The position numbers were made by a program, and so were the translations under genes. Below are positions 1-11,614 of a DNA stretch of 64,000 bases, in pieces. This stretch comes from Aschersonia sp. MBC 622 (Eukaryota; Ascomycota; Sordariomycetes; Hypocreales; Clavicipitaceae), in assembly GCA_030782805.1 (NCBI GenBank), contig JARJPL010000047.1, positions 62,001 to 126,000 of the forward strand, read 5' to 3'. A model generated the notes under the pieces. The model was not told where the DNA came from, ran no database searches, and saw nothing but the letters and a program-made list of their open reading frames with translations. Position 1 is the first letter of the stretch; the number at the start of each line of letters is the position of its first letter.

Positions 1-1219
1 AGCTACGTAATCATTCTGTAGTCCCCTCTGCGGCTCTGCTTTGCCGAAAAATGGGGAGGGGAGGCGCTGGCTTGGGCTGGGCAGGCAAGCAAGCGCCAGC
101 CAGTGTCCCGTACGGGATTTGGAATGGGGCATTTCTTCGCCTTTTTGGGGGGGTAGTGCGCTGCGTGTCTTTCTTCTTTATCCGGGTACACACACAAACA
201 GACATGATGACGCAGTTTAATGTACCCTTGGGATTCGGTGGAGCCGAGGCCAACGCCCATCAGCCTCGAAGGGAAAGATGATTGTTTCCAGTGGTTGAAT
301 ACAGAATAAACCCCCACAAACATTTTAAGCCTTTTGCGGCAACAGAGTTTCAAGGCACTTGCGACCATCGGAGTTTACCCTGGGCTGGGGGGTGGCTTGA
401 AGGCATTGATTGGCCTGCTTGCACGCTTGCAGTAGCCTTGACAATGTCGCTCTAATCCGTACTGTCCATCCATCTACTTTAACCCTTTTATTTAGTTTTA
501 TTCGCATGTCGCCTGCGACCGAGTCAAAAATTTGGTGGGGCCAGAGAGAGGCGCTGCCGAGAAACTGGGTACTTTGTCTCGCCTCCCAGCTAAAACCACT
601 CTCCACCACCACCTATTTTCCTTATCAGTCGCCTCACATTGGTAGATGCGCCTCTTCACTTGATTTTTTTATTATTTTTTATTCCTCACAGTCTAGGTAG
701 GTAACGTCCCATGTTGGTACTAGCCTTTTGGGCTTCGGACGACGACGGGATGTAGCGCCCCCTTCTGTACACAAAAGTTAATGTCCGACCTCGCCCACCC
801 CCATCACGGGCCGACTAGAACACCAAACAAATATCCTGTAGCCTACAATCGTTATCATAAAAGAGCTGGGCTTGGCCCATCTCGTCCCTCGGAACCTTGA
901 ATTTCCATCATTATCCATCTAGCCGGCTGTGGCACAGACAAAATCAGAAAGCTTAACTAGATCCATTATCCAGCGCACCTACCTATAAAGTCCATACTCA
1001 TCCTACCTCCCTATCTTATCATTCCTATCTATCTGCTTCCTCCCTCGTCCCGACATGTTTGAAGCACCTCTTCCCGTTACTCTTCCTCCTACCACCGACT
1101 ACCACCACGCTGATCCTGTCCGCACCCACGACGCTACGCCCACCCAGATCCTCCAGAACCAGTCTTCCGACAACAAGCCCGTCAGCAACAAGTCTGCCCA
1201 GAGCAACTCTCTGCCCACC
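1..1219. other. Intergenic region and leader of the glutamate dehydrogenase gene
   Basis: I see no supported gene here. Overlapping short frames on both strands carry no recognisable motif and no coding bias. The last 150 bases are pyrimidine-rich (CTATCT/CCTACC tracts), as is usual for the leader of a highly expressed fungal gene. An upstream ATG at 1055 is in frame with the dehydrogenase and is treated under that gene. Confidence 0.5.
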
Positions 1220-2783
1220 ATGTCCAACATTCCCTCCGAGCCCGAGTTTGAGCAGGCTTACAATGGTACGCCTTTTTCTTGTCTTGCCCAGCCTGGACCC
1301 CTTTGCTTCCTTTGCGTGTCGAGGCCTGATTGACTAACACATCTAATGCAGAGCTCGTCAGCACTCTCGAGAACAGCTCCCTCTTCCAGAAGCATCCCGA
1401 GTACAGAACCGCCCTGGAGGTTGTCTCCATCCCCGAGCGTGTCATTCAGTTCCGCGTCGTCTGGGAGGATGATAAGGGCAAGGTCCGCGTCAACCGTGGT
1501 TACCGCGTCCAGTTCAACTCGGCTCTGGGCCCCTACAAGGGTGGTCTGCGATTCCATCCTACCGTAAACCTGTCCATGTAAGTCACCATAAACTAAACCA
1601 ACAAACAATGATGCATGACGCTGACTTTTTTTAATAGTCTCAAATTCCTTGGCTTTGAGCAAATCTTCAAGAATGCTCTCACTGGACGTGAGTAGTCCCA
1701 ACCACTTACACAATACCAGCGTCATACTAAACCACAAAACTAGTCAACATGGGCGGTGGCAAAGGTGGTGCCGACTTTGACCCCAAAGGCAAGAGCGACG
1801 GCGAGATTCGCCGCTTCTGCCAGGCCTTTATGCGCGAACTCTCCAAGCACATTGGTGCCGACACCGACGTCCCCGCTGGTGACATTGGTGTGACCGGCCG
1901 CGAGATTGGTTTCATGTTTGGTGCCTACCGACAGGCGCGCAACAAGTGGGAGGGCGTACTGACCGGCAAGGGCCTTGACTGGGGTGGCAGCCTGATCCGC
2001 CCCGAGGCCACCGGCTACGGTCTCGTCTACTACGTCGACTATATGCTGCAGCACGCTGGCCGCGGCAGCTTCGCCGGCAAGCGCGTCGCCATTTCGGGCT
2101 CCGGTAACGTCGCCCAGTATGCTGCCCTCAAGTGCATAGAGCTCGGCGCTACCGTCGTCTCCCTTTCCGACTCCAACGGCGCTCTGATTGCAGAGGGCTC
2201 CAAGGGCTTCACTGTCGAACAGATTGACGAGATTGCGACCCTCAAGGTCAAGCGCCAGGCTCTGACGGCCTTCAAGGTCTCCTCTGGCTTCAAGTACATT
2301 GAGGGTGCCCGTCCCTGGGTACATGTTGGCAAGGTTGACGTTGCGCTGCCGTCTGCGACTCAGAACGAGGTCAGCAAGGAAGAGGCCGAGGCGCTCATCG
2401 CCGCCGGCGTCATTGCCATCGCCGAGGGCTCCAACATGGGCTGCACCCAAGAGGCCATTGACGTTTTCGAGGCTGAGCGCACCTCCAAGGGCGACAAGGC
2501 CATTTGGTACGCGCCCGGCAAGGCCGCCAACTGCGGCGGTGTCGCCGTCTCTGGTCTGGAGATGGCCCAGAACAGCCAGCGCCTCACCTGGACCACCGAA
2601 GAGGTCGACGAGAAGCTCAAGGGCATCATGAAGGCGGCCTTTGACAATGCCCTCGAGACGGCCGAGAAGTATGTCACTGCCAAGCAGGGCGAGCTGCCCA
2701 GCTTGGTCGCTGGCAGCAACATTGCCGGCTTTGTCAAGGTTGCCCAGGCCATGCACGACCAGGGTGACTGGTGGACTCAGTAA
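1220..2783 (+). CDS. gdhA: NADP-specific glutamate dehydrogenase
   Basis: This enzyme makes glutamate from 2-oxoglutarate, ammonium and NADPH, the main route of ammonium assimilation in filamentous fungi, and acts in the cytosol. There are four exons: 1220-1265, 1352-1577, 1638-1687 and 1744-2783, all with GT-AG introns, giving 453 residues, the usual length. The glutamate-binding region is intact (PYKGGLRFHP), followed by GGGKGG with the catalytic lysine at residue 114. The dinucleotide-binding fold carries SGSGNVAQYAA. I chose ATG 1220 because it has a strong context (CCACCATGTCC) and the protein then begins MSNIPSEPEFEQAY, as fungal homologues do. An in-frame ATG at 1055 would add 55 low-complexity residues. 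It is more likely leader, but an alternative longer form cannot be excluded. Confidence 0.95.
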
Positions 2784-3404
2784 ATCTGGAAACGGCAACA
2801 AGCATAGCTGGCCTTTTTTTCTTTTCCATTTTCTTGACGTACGTGTTTTTTTGGAGTTTGGTGCGTTGGAAAGGTGCTACACAGGCATTTACACGGTTAT
2901 TTCTTTGACGATTCCCACCACGCCACAGCATTTGAGATTGGAACATTGTATATAGGGCGTCGGATTATTTTGGGCTTATTTTTCAAAAACGTTAGCAAAA
3001 AAATAGAATACATTGTCAAGGCATAATTACTTTGAACATGCGAGTGACTTGACATTCATGACCTGCAAAATGAATTTTAATCTAGACGTAATCAAATATC
3101 AGAGCCAATATCTCTTTAGCAGGAATACTTCTTCAGCAGAGATACTTCTTCAGCAGAAAGACTAATCAGTATCATGACGGCTCGGCAGTGTTGCTGATTG
3201 TCTGCAATTTCCCCATACTTTGGATCGCACAATCAAGCTTACCCCACATAGCCGACGTCGTCCCTCGGTTACACGGCTGCATGTATACAAGCCCGCCACA
3301 ATTGCCAATCCGACCGACCTGTTTGATGCAACTCAGAATTTCATCAAATTAAACGCCCGTCTTTGGTTTTCTTCATTTCACAAAAACACACACACACTCA
3401 CATC
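2784..3404. other. 3' end of gdhA and promoter of the racemase-like gene
   Basis: No gene is visible. The stretch after the stop is T-rich and A-rich, as expected for a 3' UTR. At 3117-3162 a short motif resembling GCAGAGATACTTCTTCA is repeated imperfectly. A CA-rich tract (ACACACACACTCACATC) lies just before the next start codon. Confidence 0.45.
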
Positions 3405-4718
3405 ATGGTCGGCGCACCCCCCCTCACAGGCATCAAGGTGCTCGAGTTTGCGGGCCTCGCTCCCGGTATGTCACCCACCCCCCCCCAAAGCTCCCATTCC
3501 CATCAACCACCACCATCAATTGTTCTAACATGATTCTCCCGCATACAAGGTCCCTTTGCGGGCATGATGCTCGCCGACGCGGGCGCGACCGTCCTGCGCG
3601 TCAACCGCCACAACGACGCCCCGCAAGACATGCTCGCGCGGCACAAGGCCTCGATTGCCGTGGATCTCAAGGACGCGCGCGGCATCGCGCTTCTCCATAC
3701 GCTCGTCGCCTCGGGCAGCGTCGACGTGCTCATTGATCCGTTTCGCCCGGGCGTGCTCGAGCGTCTCGGTCTGGGGCCGGAACCGCTGCTACGCCTGAAC
3801 CCGCGGCTCGTGTACGCCCGCATCACGGGCTACCGGCGCGACGGCAAATACGCCACCATGGCGGGCCACGACATTAATTATATCGGCGTCTCGGGCGCGC
3901 TGTCGCTGCTCGGCGCCGCGGGCGAGCGTCCGCAGCCGCCGGTCAACATCCTCGGCGATTTCGCGGGCGGCGGCGCCACGCTCTTCCAGGGCATCCTGCT
4001 GGCGCTCCTCGCGCGCGCGACGACGGGCCGCGGCCAGGTGGTCGAGGCCAACATGGTCGACGGCAGCTCGTACCTGGCCACTTTTCCGCGCATGGCTCGC
4101 GCGACGCCCATGGGCGACAAGCCGCGCGGCCAAAACGTGCTCGATGGCGGGTGCCCCTGGTACGGATGCTACGCGACGCGAGACGGGAAATGGGTCACGG
4201 TGGGCGCGCTGGAGCCGCAGTTCTTCGCGCAGCTTATCAAGGGACTCGGGTTGGAGGGAAGAGGATGGGAAGAGGACCGTGGTGATGAGGAGCGCTGGCC
4301 GGAGCTTGCGCGGCTGTTTACAGAGATTTTCAAAAGCAAGACGAGGAGTGAGTGGGAGGCCGTCTTTGACGGGACGGATGCGTGTGTTGCGCCGGTGCTG
4401 GACTATGAGGAGCTGCAGACGGACGAGACGCGCGAGGGCGACCAGCGGCCTGCGGTGACGCTGCGGGATACGCCGTGGCGCGCGGTGGCGGCAAGACGGA
4501 GGCGACAAGGGGCCGCCGAGGCAAAGGTGGTGGTTAGTGATGAGGACCGCGGACAGGGCGACGGCGTCGAGGGCCAAGGATACCTGCCGACGCTGCTGGA
4601 TGTGGGCGAGGGCGGCGACGAGGTGCTCGGTGCGTGGCTGGGTTGGAAGCGCGGAACGCACTTTGAGGATAAAAATGGGCGAGGCCTCTCATTGATCAAC
4701 GACAAGGCCAAGATATAA
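3405..4718 (+). CDS. CoA-transferase family III protein, alpha-methylacyl-CoA racemase-like
   Basis: The enzyme is expected to interconvert (2R)- and (2S)-methylacyl-CoA esters so that branched-chain acyl groups can enter beta-oxidation. Two exons, 3405-3465 and 3550-4718, give 409 residues, close to the family norm. Three catalytic residues known from the mycobacterial racemase (His126, Asp156, Glu241) have clear counterparts: His127 in AGHDIN, Asp157 in ILGDFAGGG and Glu242 in GALEPQF. This argues for a racemase rather than a formyl- or carnitine-CoA transferase. The last three residues are Ala-Lys-Ile, a variant type-1 peroxisomal signal proven in the Candida tropicalis trifunctional enzyme, so a peroxisomal location is likely. 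Residues 300-360 are a divergent Arg/Glu-rich segment. Substrate is unknown. Confidence 0.88.
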
Positions 4719-5138
4719 AAGGGGAAAAAAAAAAGAGGTTGAATATTATCGCAACTTTTCGGTCTCCCGTTTCATGCTATAGAAAACATGTCCATGACAC
4801 AATAACACTGCTTGTGGTAAAAGGCGCGTACATGTCAAGCTGTACATCATGTTTCTAATCTGCCGTAAATAAGCCTGTAACCTGCGCAACCATCCTGATA
4901 CAATCGTGGGAGAGGAAAACAAAATAACAATAAAACTTTCAAGTCATTTCATATCTACTCTAAGCCCCGGTCCAACAAGTCATGGTATCGAAAAGGGAAA
5001 TTGAAATACTAACTTCTTTTGTATTACCTTTATACGCCCGGGAGCGGTAGAGCGCTGCGCTGCAGCACAGCTTGCGTCTCCGTGCCGAATAAAGACGCGC
5101 GAGCCAAGTTTTGCAACCTGTCCGACACCCCTCTTTCT
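4719..5138. other. Convergent 3' regions
   Basis: This spacer separates the end of the racemase-like gene (+) from the end of Vps1 (-). It is AT-richer than its flanks and contains A-runs such as GGGGAAAAAAAAAAGAGG just after the first stop, consistent with two facing 3' UTRs. No gene is supported. Confidence 0.5.
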
Positions 5139-7511
5139 TTACTGCACTTGGCTGACAATTTCGCTGGCGCGCGACAGCGACTCCACCATTTGCTGGCACT
5201 CCTTTCGTCGGCGAATGGTAAAGTCGCTCTCCTTTAGTAGCTCTTCCAGAGCATCGGTGCGGTACATGTTCTCGAGGAGCTCCTTTTGCATTTCATCCTT
5301 GGTAAATCTGACCATGTTAGTAAACAAGACGACCATGGACTTCAAGATGCTGCTTACTGAACAAGCGTAAGCATAATGGCCTTGGGCACCATGTCAATCA
5401 TTGTGCGCTTGACAATGTTGTAGTAAGAAGAGATGAGCAGTTCTGTTCATGTTAGAAACTTGATCAATAAAGCAGAGAGAATACACATACTGATAACCTC
5501 GACCTCAATGTTTTCGCGTTCAGACAATGTGCCAGAGGCCTTGAGCGTGGGAGGAGGGGCCTCCATGGCAGCAGCCTTCTTCTTGTTCTTGGCAGCAAAG
5601 AAACTGCCAAAGAAGCCACCGTTGCCATCAGCTTCGGGGATAGGCGGGCTGGTTGTGCGGGCGGGGGTGGCGGCCACAGGCAGGGGCTTGCCGGTCTTGG
5701 GGTCGACCTGGACCGGCTTGCTAGGGTTATGGCGCTCGTTGACAACAGCCATGGCCTGTGATTGTTAGCCTACTGTTTTCATCAGAAGGTTCAGCGCTAC
5801 TTACGCGGTGACCATTCAGAAAGTCGGGATGGCCAGTGTTGATGTAGCACGCCTCCATGTTGACAAGGTCGCGGACGAGCTTGTTGGTGGGCTCCATGGC
5901 CTTTTTGAAGAAAGCAATCACAACGCTGTGCATTTTCTCCTTGAGAGAAGGATAGCGGCGATACAGCGTCTTTCCAAGCAACTGAGAGAGAATGCGAACC
6001 AGCTCATCGTAGACGAGCGAAATGCACTTCAAGCTAGGGTCCTCGAGGCGCTTGATCTGCTGCTTCACAATCAGCTCAAAGGCTGTAGTGCCAACGAACA
6101 GAGCCGGGGAAGAGCCAGAGGAGTTGTAGAGAATGGTACGAATGTCGACATCCTTGACGACATCAAAGGGATCAATGGCCTTGACGCCGTTGGAGTAAAG
6201 CTCGTGGAAGACAAAACTAATACGGGCACCACCGGAAAGCTCGGTGCTGGAAAGTTCATTATTGTTACCATCAAGAACGGTTCGCCACTCGTTGGTGAAT
6301 TCGGTAATGATGTTGAGGATAATATTGGCGCTGTTGCCCAGCATGGAAGGGCCTAGGCTGTCGAGTTCGGCCGTGTATTTTTGCAGGGAACTGGCGATTC
6401 TGGCCTTGATGTCAGGTAGTGTCTGCTTGATGTGCATCATAAGAATCAAATTGAGCTTGCGAGCGAGGTATGGGGTGCCGCAGTAGGAGCTCTTGTTACG
6501 GTAGGCCTTGTGGTTTTCAAAAAAGTTCTTCTCGGCTTCGAGAGCAGCGTTGATGGCCTTCTTGTTGTCAATGTCGCGCTGACCACGGTTGACGACGGGA
6601 ACGTAACCGAGGCGCAGAGGAATGACGCGGTTGGAGAGAATGTCAATGACATCAGTACCATCGTCCATCAGATCGACCTTTGTGAGGACACCAATGGTTC
6701 GCTGACCTTCTGGGTCGACTTCGCGAGCGAGCTTAAGACCATCTGAGTTGGCCAAGTCAATGTTGGCAGAGGTGACGGCGAGAATGATGGCGTTTGATTT
6801 GCCAATGTATTTGAGGACCATTTCGCGAATCTGTCTCTCAATATCTCTGGGTTGGTCACCAACGGGGACCTTGGTAAGCCCGGGTAAGTCGACGAGGGTC
6901 AGGGTCAGGACGTTGGGAGAGTAGATGCGGAGGTTGATGGGGGCGGCAGAGATGCCGCCGTTCTTGCCGACCTTGGCCTCGGTTTCGTTGGCAATCTCAT
7001 CGCGAATCTTGGAAAAGTCATAAAACTTTTGGCCAGGGACGTGAAGGAACTCGCCCCATTCGTCAGCGTTTGCGGCCTTGTCGTTGCCGCCGTCAATGTC
7101 GCCTTCCTTGACGCCGTTGGACTGGGCGGGCCGGTTGATGAGCTGAAGGACGAGGGGTCGACGGGTAACGATTCCGGAACCACGCGGAAGGCTGCACCAG
7201 CTTATCAGTAACACAAAAAGTCGACCGCGCGGCAACCGATGGTGCAGACTTACAAGTCACGGCCGACAATATTTTCCAATACGGAAGACTTTCCGCTAGA
7301 CTGGCTACCGACGACGGCAATCTGGGGAAGATCGATGGGGTTGTTGACGCCGACAGTAGCAAAGACATCCTGCAGCTTGTTGACGAGACTGGACGGGCAT
7401 GGTCAGGTTAGCGAACTGTCTACCAGGGGATAGGGAGGTCGGCAAGGCGAGGACGCACGTAATGAGGGCGGGGTCGGAAATACCGCCCGGAGAGGAGAGG
7501 TTGCCGCTCAT
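5139..7511 (-). CDS. vps1: Dynamin-like GTPase Vps1
   Basis: Vps1 is a large GTPase that assembles on membranes and drives vesicle scission in vacuolar sorting, endosome recycling and peroxisome division. Six exons (7511-7459, 7388-7255, 7191-5805, 5755-5491, 5442-5358, 5307-5139) give about 697 residues, the usual length. The first intron lies after codon 17. G1 is GSQSSGKS (residues 45-52), followed by the PRGSGIVTRRP switch, G3 DLPG (164-167) and G4 TKVD (233-236). The dynamin middle region follows, and the last two exons hold the GTPase effector domain. A variable Pro/Thr/Lys-rich insert in exon 4 (KTGKPLPVAAT to AAKNKKKAA) replaces the PH domain of classical dynamins. All splice junctions restore conserved sequence. 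The 5' UTR is very CT-rich on the coding strand. Confidence 0.95.
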
Positions 7512-8247
7512 GATGGGCGAGATTTTAGAGCGTGTGTATCAGCGGACAGGCTGTCGTCTGGAGGCAGGCTCGTAGGCGCGAGTAGGTAGCTGTGATGGGA
7601 CCCGGAGCGGTGTCGTTTGTTTGGAAGGGGAGGTGGGGTGGGCTGCCGCCGTTGGAGATCAAAGGTCGGTAGTGGTGGCAGATTGCGAGCCGATGGATTA
7701 GGTAAAGGCACGATGCGGTAGCAGATTGAAGCCGGAGGAGAGGTGGCGCAGAAGACGGGTTGTGGTAGAGAAGATGGTGAAAGGGAGGGCTTGCAGCGAG
7801 AGATGGTGACGCTGCACAAGACGACAGCAAGTTGGCCGTCCCACCAAGAGGAAGAGGCGAGCCCAACCACGTAACACGTCTCGGTGGTTGTGTGGCTGAG
7901 ACGGGCTGCCGAGGGCACCTCTAGCCACTAAAAAAGGGCCTAAAGTTTTGCTGTCCTGGCGAGTCTTTTGCACTAAAGCGTTACGCCACTGTGGCTGGGC
8001 TCAGGCAACCACATAGCGATGATGGCATTGGGCATGAGTGGAGGTAGTGAGTACATGGCGACTTGTGAATCACGGGTTTTGATACTCCTGAAATTTCACA
8101 AGTCTTGGTACCCTATACTTACTACAGTGGCATTGCATCCAGGCACAGCACGAGCGAGCAAAGTCAAAAAAAGAAGAACAGGATGTATGAATCTCTTCCA
8201 TTTAATGGCATAGCAGATTGGCTTTCCCTTTCCATCTGTTCCATTTG
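7512..8247. other. Vps1 leader and spacer
   Basis: The first 400 bases, read on the minus strand, are C- and T-rich and are probably the Vps1 leader and promoter. The open frames there are low-complexity Pro/Ser/Leu runs with no family signature. No separate gene is supported. Confidence 0.45.
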
Positions 8248-8602
8248 CTATGGGCCAACGTCATCTGGTAATAGGACACACTGATGTAGTCTAGTCATGG
8301 CAGCCTTGTAGGCATCCAAATTGTGCCCTGACTTGTTTCGAAGGTCCAATGTCTCGACCTGGCGTCGGTAGTTTTTCGCTAGCTCAGCAGTATCTTGCTG
8401 TGCCTTGACCAGCAGCTTTGACCTGACATATACGCAGCTATCAGCGCGGATCTATGGCGGCGGGTGCGGCAGCAATCCAATACCAGACATTGCAGAAAAT
8501 ACTAAAGAATTTTTGTAAAGATGAAGGGCGATTGAATACATCGAAAACTTGCATGAAATGTCCTGGAATGCTGCGATGCCAGTCTGAAGCTGCGGCGTCC
8601 AT
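8248..8602 (-). CDS. Small two-exon protein of unknown function
   Basis: I do not recognise this protein. Exon 1 is 8602-8484 and exon 2 is 8422-8248, joined across a 61-base intron with a GTATTG donor, a CTGAT-like branch site and a TATGTCAG acceptor. Splicing makes one frame of 97 residues in which the junction codon is TGG. Read unspliced, the frame hits a stop within the intron. The product begins MDAAASDWHRSIPGHF. Its C-terminal half (AELAKNYRRQVETLDLRNK, then AYKAAMTRLHQ) looks like a charged amphipathic helix. Both exons are too short to stand out by length. The donor is not the best consensus, so exon 1 is less certain than exon 2. It may be a subunit of a helical complex, but that is a guess. 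Confidence 0.5.
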
Positions 8603-9622
8603 GCCCAATTAGGTTACCTTGGAGTCAACTCAACAAATAGCACTATGATTTTGCCAACAGTGTATTTAGGAGGACCTTGCAGGGAATTTAGGTACCTACC
8701 TTAGGGGTCGATGGAGGTCCTCAGAGCGCTGAAAGCTACCTAAAGCTGACAGCTCAGGCTCTGCCACCAGCCTCCAGCCTTTTTGTGGCGTTTCGGCATT
8801 AAGCAAGCACAGGCAAGCAAGCAAGCAACCTGGGCTTTTCTAGTGCCACCTTCTTCTCAGCCATGCTCTGGCCTCCAACATCTCCAACGCAGCGCCCTTT
8901 CCTCTCGTCACGCCTTTTACCGCCCTTACATCTGTATCACGGCCAAGACTATAAACTCTTGCTCGTGCACTCTTCAGTCACCCATTCCGCCGCAGACTCG
9001 GCCTGCTCTGCTGCACATCGGACGCCGCCGCCGCTCACCCACATGTGCCCAGCCGCCACCCGCTTTTGGGGTTCGATTAGGCCATCACAACCGCACCCGT
9101 CGACACCACCACGCCCGCCCTCGGTACGACTATTTGCTTCTATCACGCGCGCCTGAGCCATAGGCCCCCCGTCGGCCGGCTCCTGAAGAAATTCCGCCTC
9201 TTAACCCTGCGGCCACCCGCCGCGGCGAGGTCGACCTGGATCGACTCTCCGATTCCAGTATTAACCGCCCCGCTGACGCTTCCGACGTCTCGACGACCAC
9301 GACCACGACCACGACCACGACTGCTGCACCTCAGCAGCCCGCTTCGCCATCAACCACGACGCCCACCGCTCCCCCGCCCCAGACATCCTTTGCTCACGCC
9401 CTTCGACCTGTCGCTCCAGACGCCGCCCGTGCGAACATAGAATCTTCCTCGGCCTCATCTCCTCCCTCGCCGCTGCATCCCGGCCAGATACTCGGACGAC
9501 GGCGTCGACGTTCTTCCTGCCACGACGATACCGGAGCGCCTCTCGCCTCGGCTGCTGCAGCTTCCGGTGCAGACACCCAGGCAGAACCGGAACCGAAACG
9601 AAGAAGACGCGCACCAGCAGAC
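8603..9622. other. Divergent region and possible coding extension upstream of the Gid7-like gene
   Basis: The left part is the spacer between divergently transcribed genes, with CTACCTTAGG and CTACCTAAAG motifs near 8695-8745. From 9164 to 9622 the frame of the downstream WD40 gene stays open for 153 codons with a protein-like composition, including RRGEVDLDRLSDSS and a threonine run from GACCAC repeats at 9291-9320. It contains no ATG. A first exon starting at 9043 joined over a 43-base intron (donor GTACGA, acceptor CATAG at 9163) would give it a start, but that intron is very short. Confidence 0.4.
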
Positions 9623-11614
9623 ATGGTTGCCCCCGACGACCACACCGCGCCTGACAACGGTCCTGCGCCCCAATCCGGAGCCAATGGCACATCGCCTTCA
9701 TCGCCGCTGAGGACGGCTAACGGCAGCAAAGCAAATGGAGATGCCAAACCCTCGATAGAGACTAATGGTTCGTCAGCAAAGGGGAAGCGAGTGGGCGCCG
9801 GCCCCAAATCGGATACCTACTTTGGCCACAATAGAGAAGAGGTTACCCGTATCCTTATCCAGGCCTTGACAGACATGGGCTACCAGACTGCCGCCGAAAA
9901 TGTCAGTCATGAAAGCGGCTTCACTCTAGAAAACCCTACCGTCGCTGCGTTTCGGTCTTCAGTCCTCGACGGCGCCTGGGACGAGACGGAAAAGTTGCTC
10001 AATGGCGCCATCACGCCCAAGGGGCACGGAGAGCCAGGGAACGGCCTTGTTCTCGCCGCCGGGTCAGATCGAGGCACCATGCGATTCTGGGTCCGCCAAC
10101 AAAAATATCTTGAGCTCTTGGAGCGCCGAGACACCAGCCGGGCCCTCATGGCTCTACGCAACGACTTGACGCCCCTCTCTCAGGATACAGAAAAGCTTCG
10201 CTTATTATCAAGTCTGCTCATGTGTCGCTCAACAGACGATCTCATGTCCAAAGCAAACTGGGACGGCGCACAAGGCCGATCCCGACAAAGATTATTATCA
10301 GAACTGTCTAGTACGTGCTACTCTTCAGCGTGCTTCTACTTAGCAATCAGCCCTAACCTGCCACAGAATGTATATCACCCTCCGTCATGCTTCCTGAAAC
10401 CCGCCTCGCCGTTTTATTAGACCATGTAAAGAAGAGCCAGATCGATACTTGCCTTTATCACACGGCTGCTTCCTCCCCATCGCTGTACTCGGACCATTTC
10501 TGCGAGCGCCGAAATTTCCCCACCGAAGTCGCCCTCGAGCTCTCTGACCTAGCCGGCGAGGCTTGGCAGGTGCAATTTTCGCACGACGGTGCCAGACTTG
10601 CCGCGTGCGGCAGTAGTGAAGCCGTCGTTATCTGGGAGACGTCGACGTTTTCCACCATATGCGTTTTAGCTGATCACGAAGCTGGTGTCGGCAACATCTC
10701 GTGGAGTCCCGACGACACCATGCTCGTAACCTGCTCACAAGATAACTTTGCCCGGCTTTGGGATGCCAGGGTAAGCACTGCCTCTCATCTCACTCGACGA
10801 GTAAATGCTAATAATATCGCAGTCGGGCGCATTAATAAAGAAACTGTTTAGCTTTGATAAACCCGTCACTGGGTGCCTGTGGGCCGCCGACAGCAAGTCA
10901 TTTGTACTGGGTGGTCTCTCGCGCGCCCACGGGCTGTGCACTTTTTCCGTCAACGGCGACGAGATCCAGGAATGGGGCAGGGACCACCGCGTGCAGGACC
11001 TAGCCCTCTCGCCCGATGGCCGCTGGCTAGTCGCCCTCGACGACCAGCACACGTTCCACGTTTACAACGCCAAGACGCGCGAGTTACTCTACAGCCACGA
11101 GCTCAAGACGAGGCCGACGTCGGTCAGCATCAGCGAGGACTCGAAGCACATGCTCCTCAATAAGCACGACGGCGAGGCGCAGCTGATTGAGATTGAGACG
11201 AAAGCCTACAAGCAAAAGTTCCTCGGCCATACGGGCGGCGAATTTCTCATTCGCAGCGCATTTGGCGGCGCCAACGAGGGCTTTGTCGTTTCGGGCAGCG
11301 AGGACGGCAACATCCTTATCTGGCACAAGAATACGGGTGCCGCTGTGGAGCGCCTGAAGGGGCATGATCCGCGATGCAATGCCGTGGCATGGAATCCGGC
11401 GGATCCGTGCATGCTGGCGTCTGCTGGCGACGACTGCCGCGTAAAGATGTAAGTTGATGCCGTCTGCTTTCTCTTTCTCTTATCTATTTGAATCATGCTG
11501 ATAGATGGTGAATGTAGCTGGAGCAACAAGACTCGTGCCGCCGAGTTGAGAAGCTTGCACGCGCGTGTGCCCAGCAACAATGGATGGCGCAATCCAGACG
11601 AGGGCATCTACTAA
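9623..11614 (+). CDS. gid7: Gid7/WDR26-like WD40 protein of the GID (CTLH) ubiquitin ligase
   Basis: Gid7 is the WD40 subunit of the GID/CTLH E3 ligase, which degrades gluconeogenic enzymes when glucose returns and lets the complex form larger assemblies. Four exons are read: 9623-10310, 10367-10770, 10823-11448 and 11518-11614. A low-complexity N-terminus is followed by a LisH-like helix pair (REEVTRILIQALTDMGYQTAA) and a CTLH-like region with FRSSVLDGAWDETEKLL. At least five WD40 blades come next, with clear Trp-Asp or Trp-His ends (ARLWDAR, ILIWHKNT). The C-terminus ends GWRNPDEGIY. The order LisH-CTLH-WD40 is diagnostic of the WDR26/Gid7 group. ATG 9623 is the first ATG in this open frame, but the frame continues upstream, so the true N-terminus may be longer. 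Confidence 0.85.

Noticed and set aside
1740..2801. 353-codon open frame on the minus strand opposite gdhA
   Set aside because: It mirrors the dehydrogenase coding sequence. The Gly/Ala/Leu-rich translation is the usual antisense shadow of a GC-rich gene and has no motif.
3789..4661. 290-codon minus-strand frame opposite the racemase-like gene
   Set aside because: It overlaps a gene whose catalytic residues are all recognised. The antisense product is Arg/Ala/His-rich and shows no family signature.
9163..9163. Calling the Gid7-like start at 9043 outright
   Set aside because: The required intron is only 43 bases and lacks a clear branch site, so the extension is reported as a finding instead.
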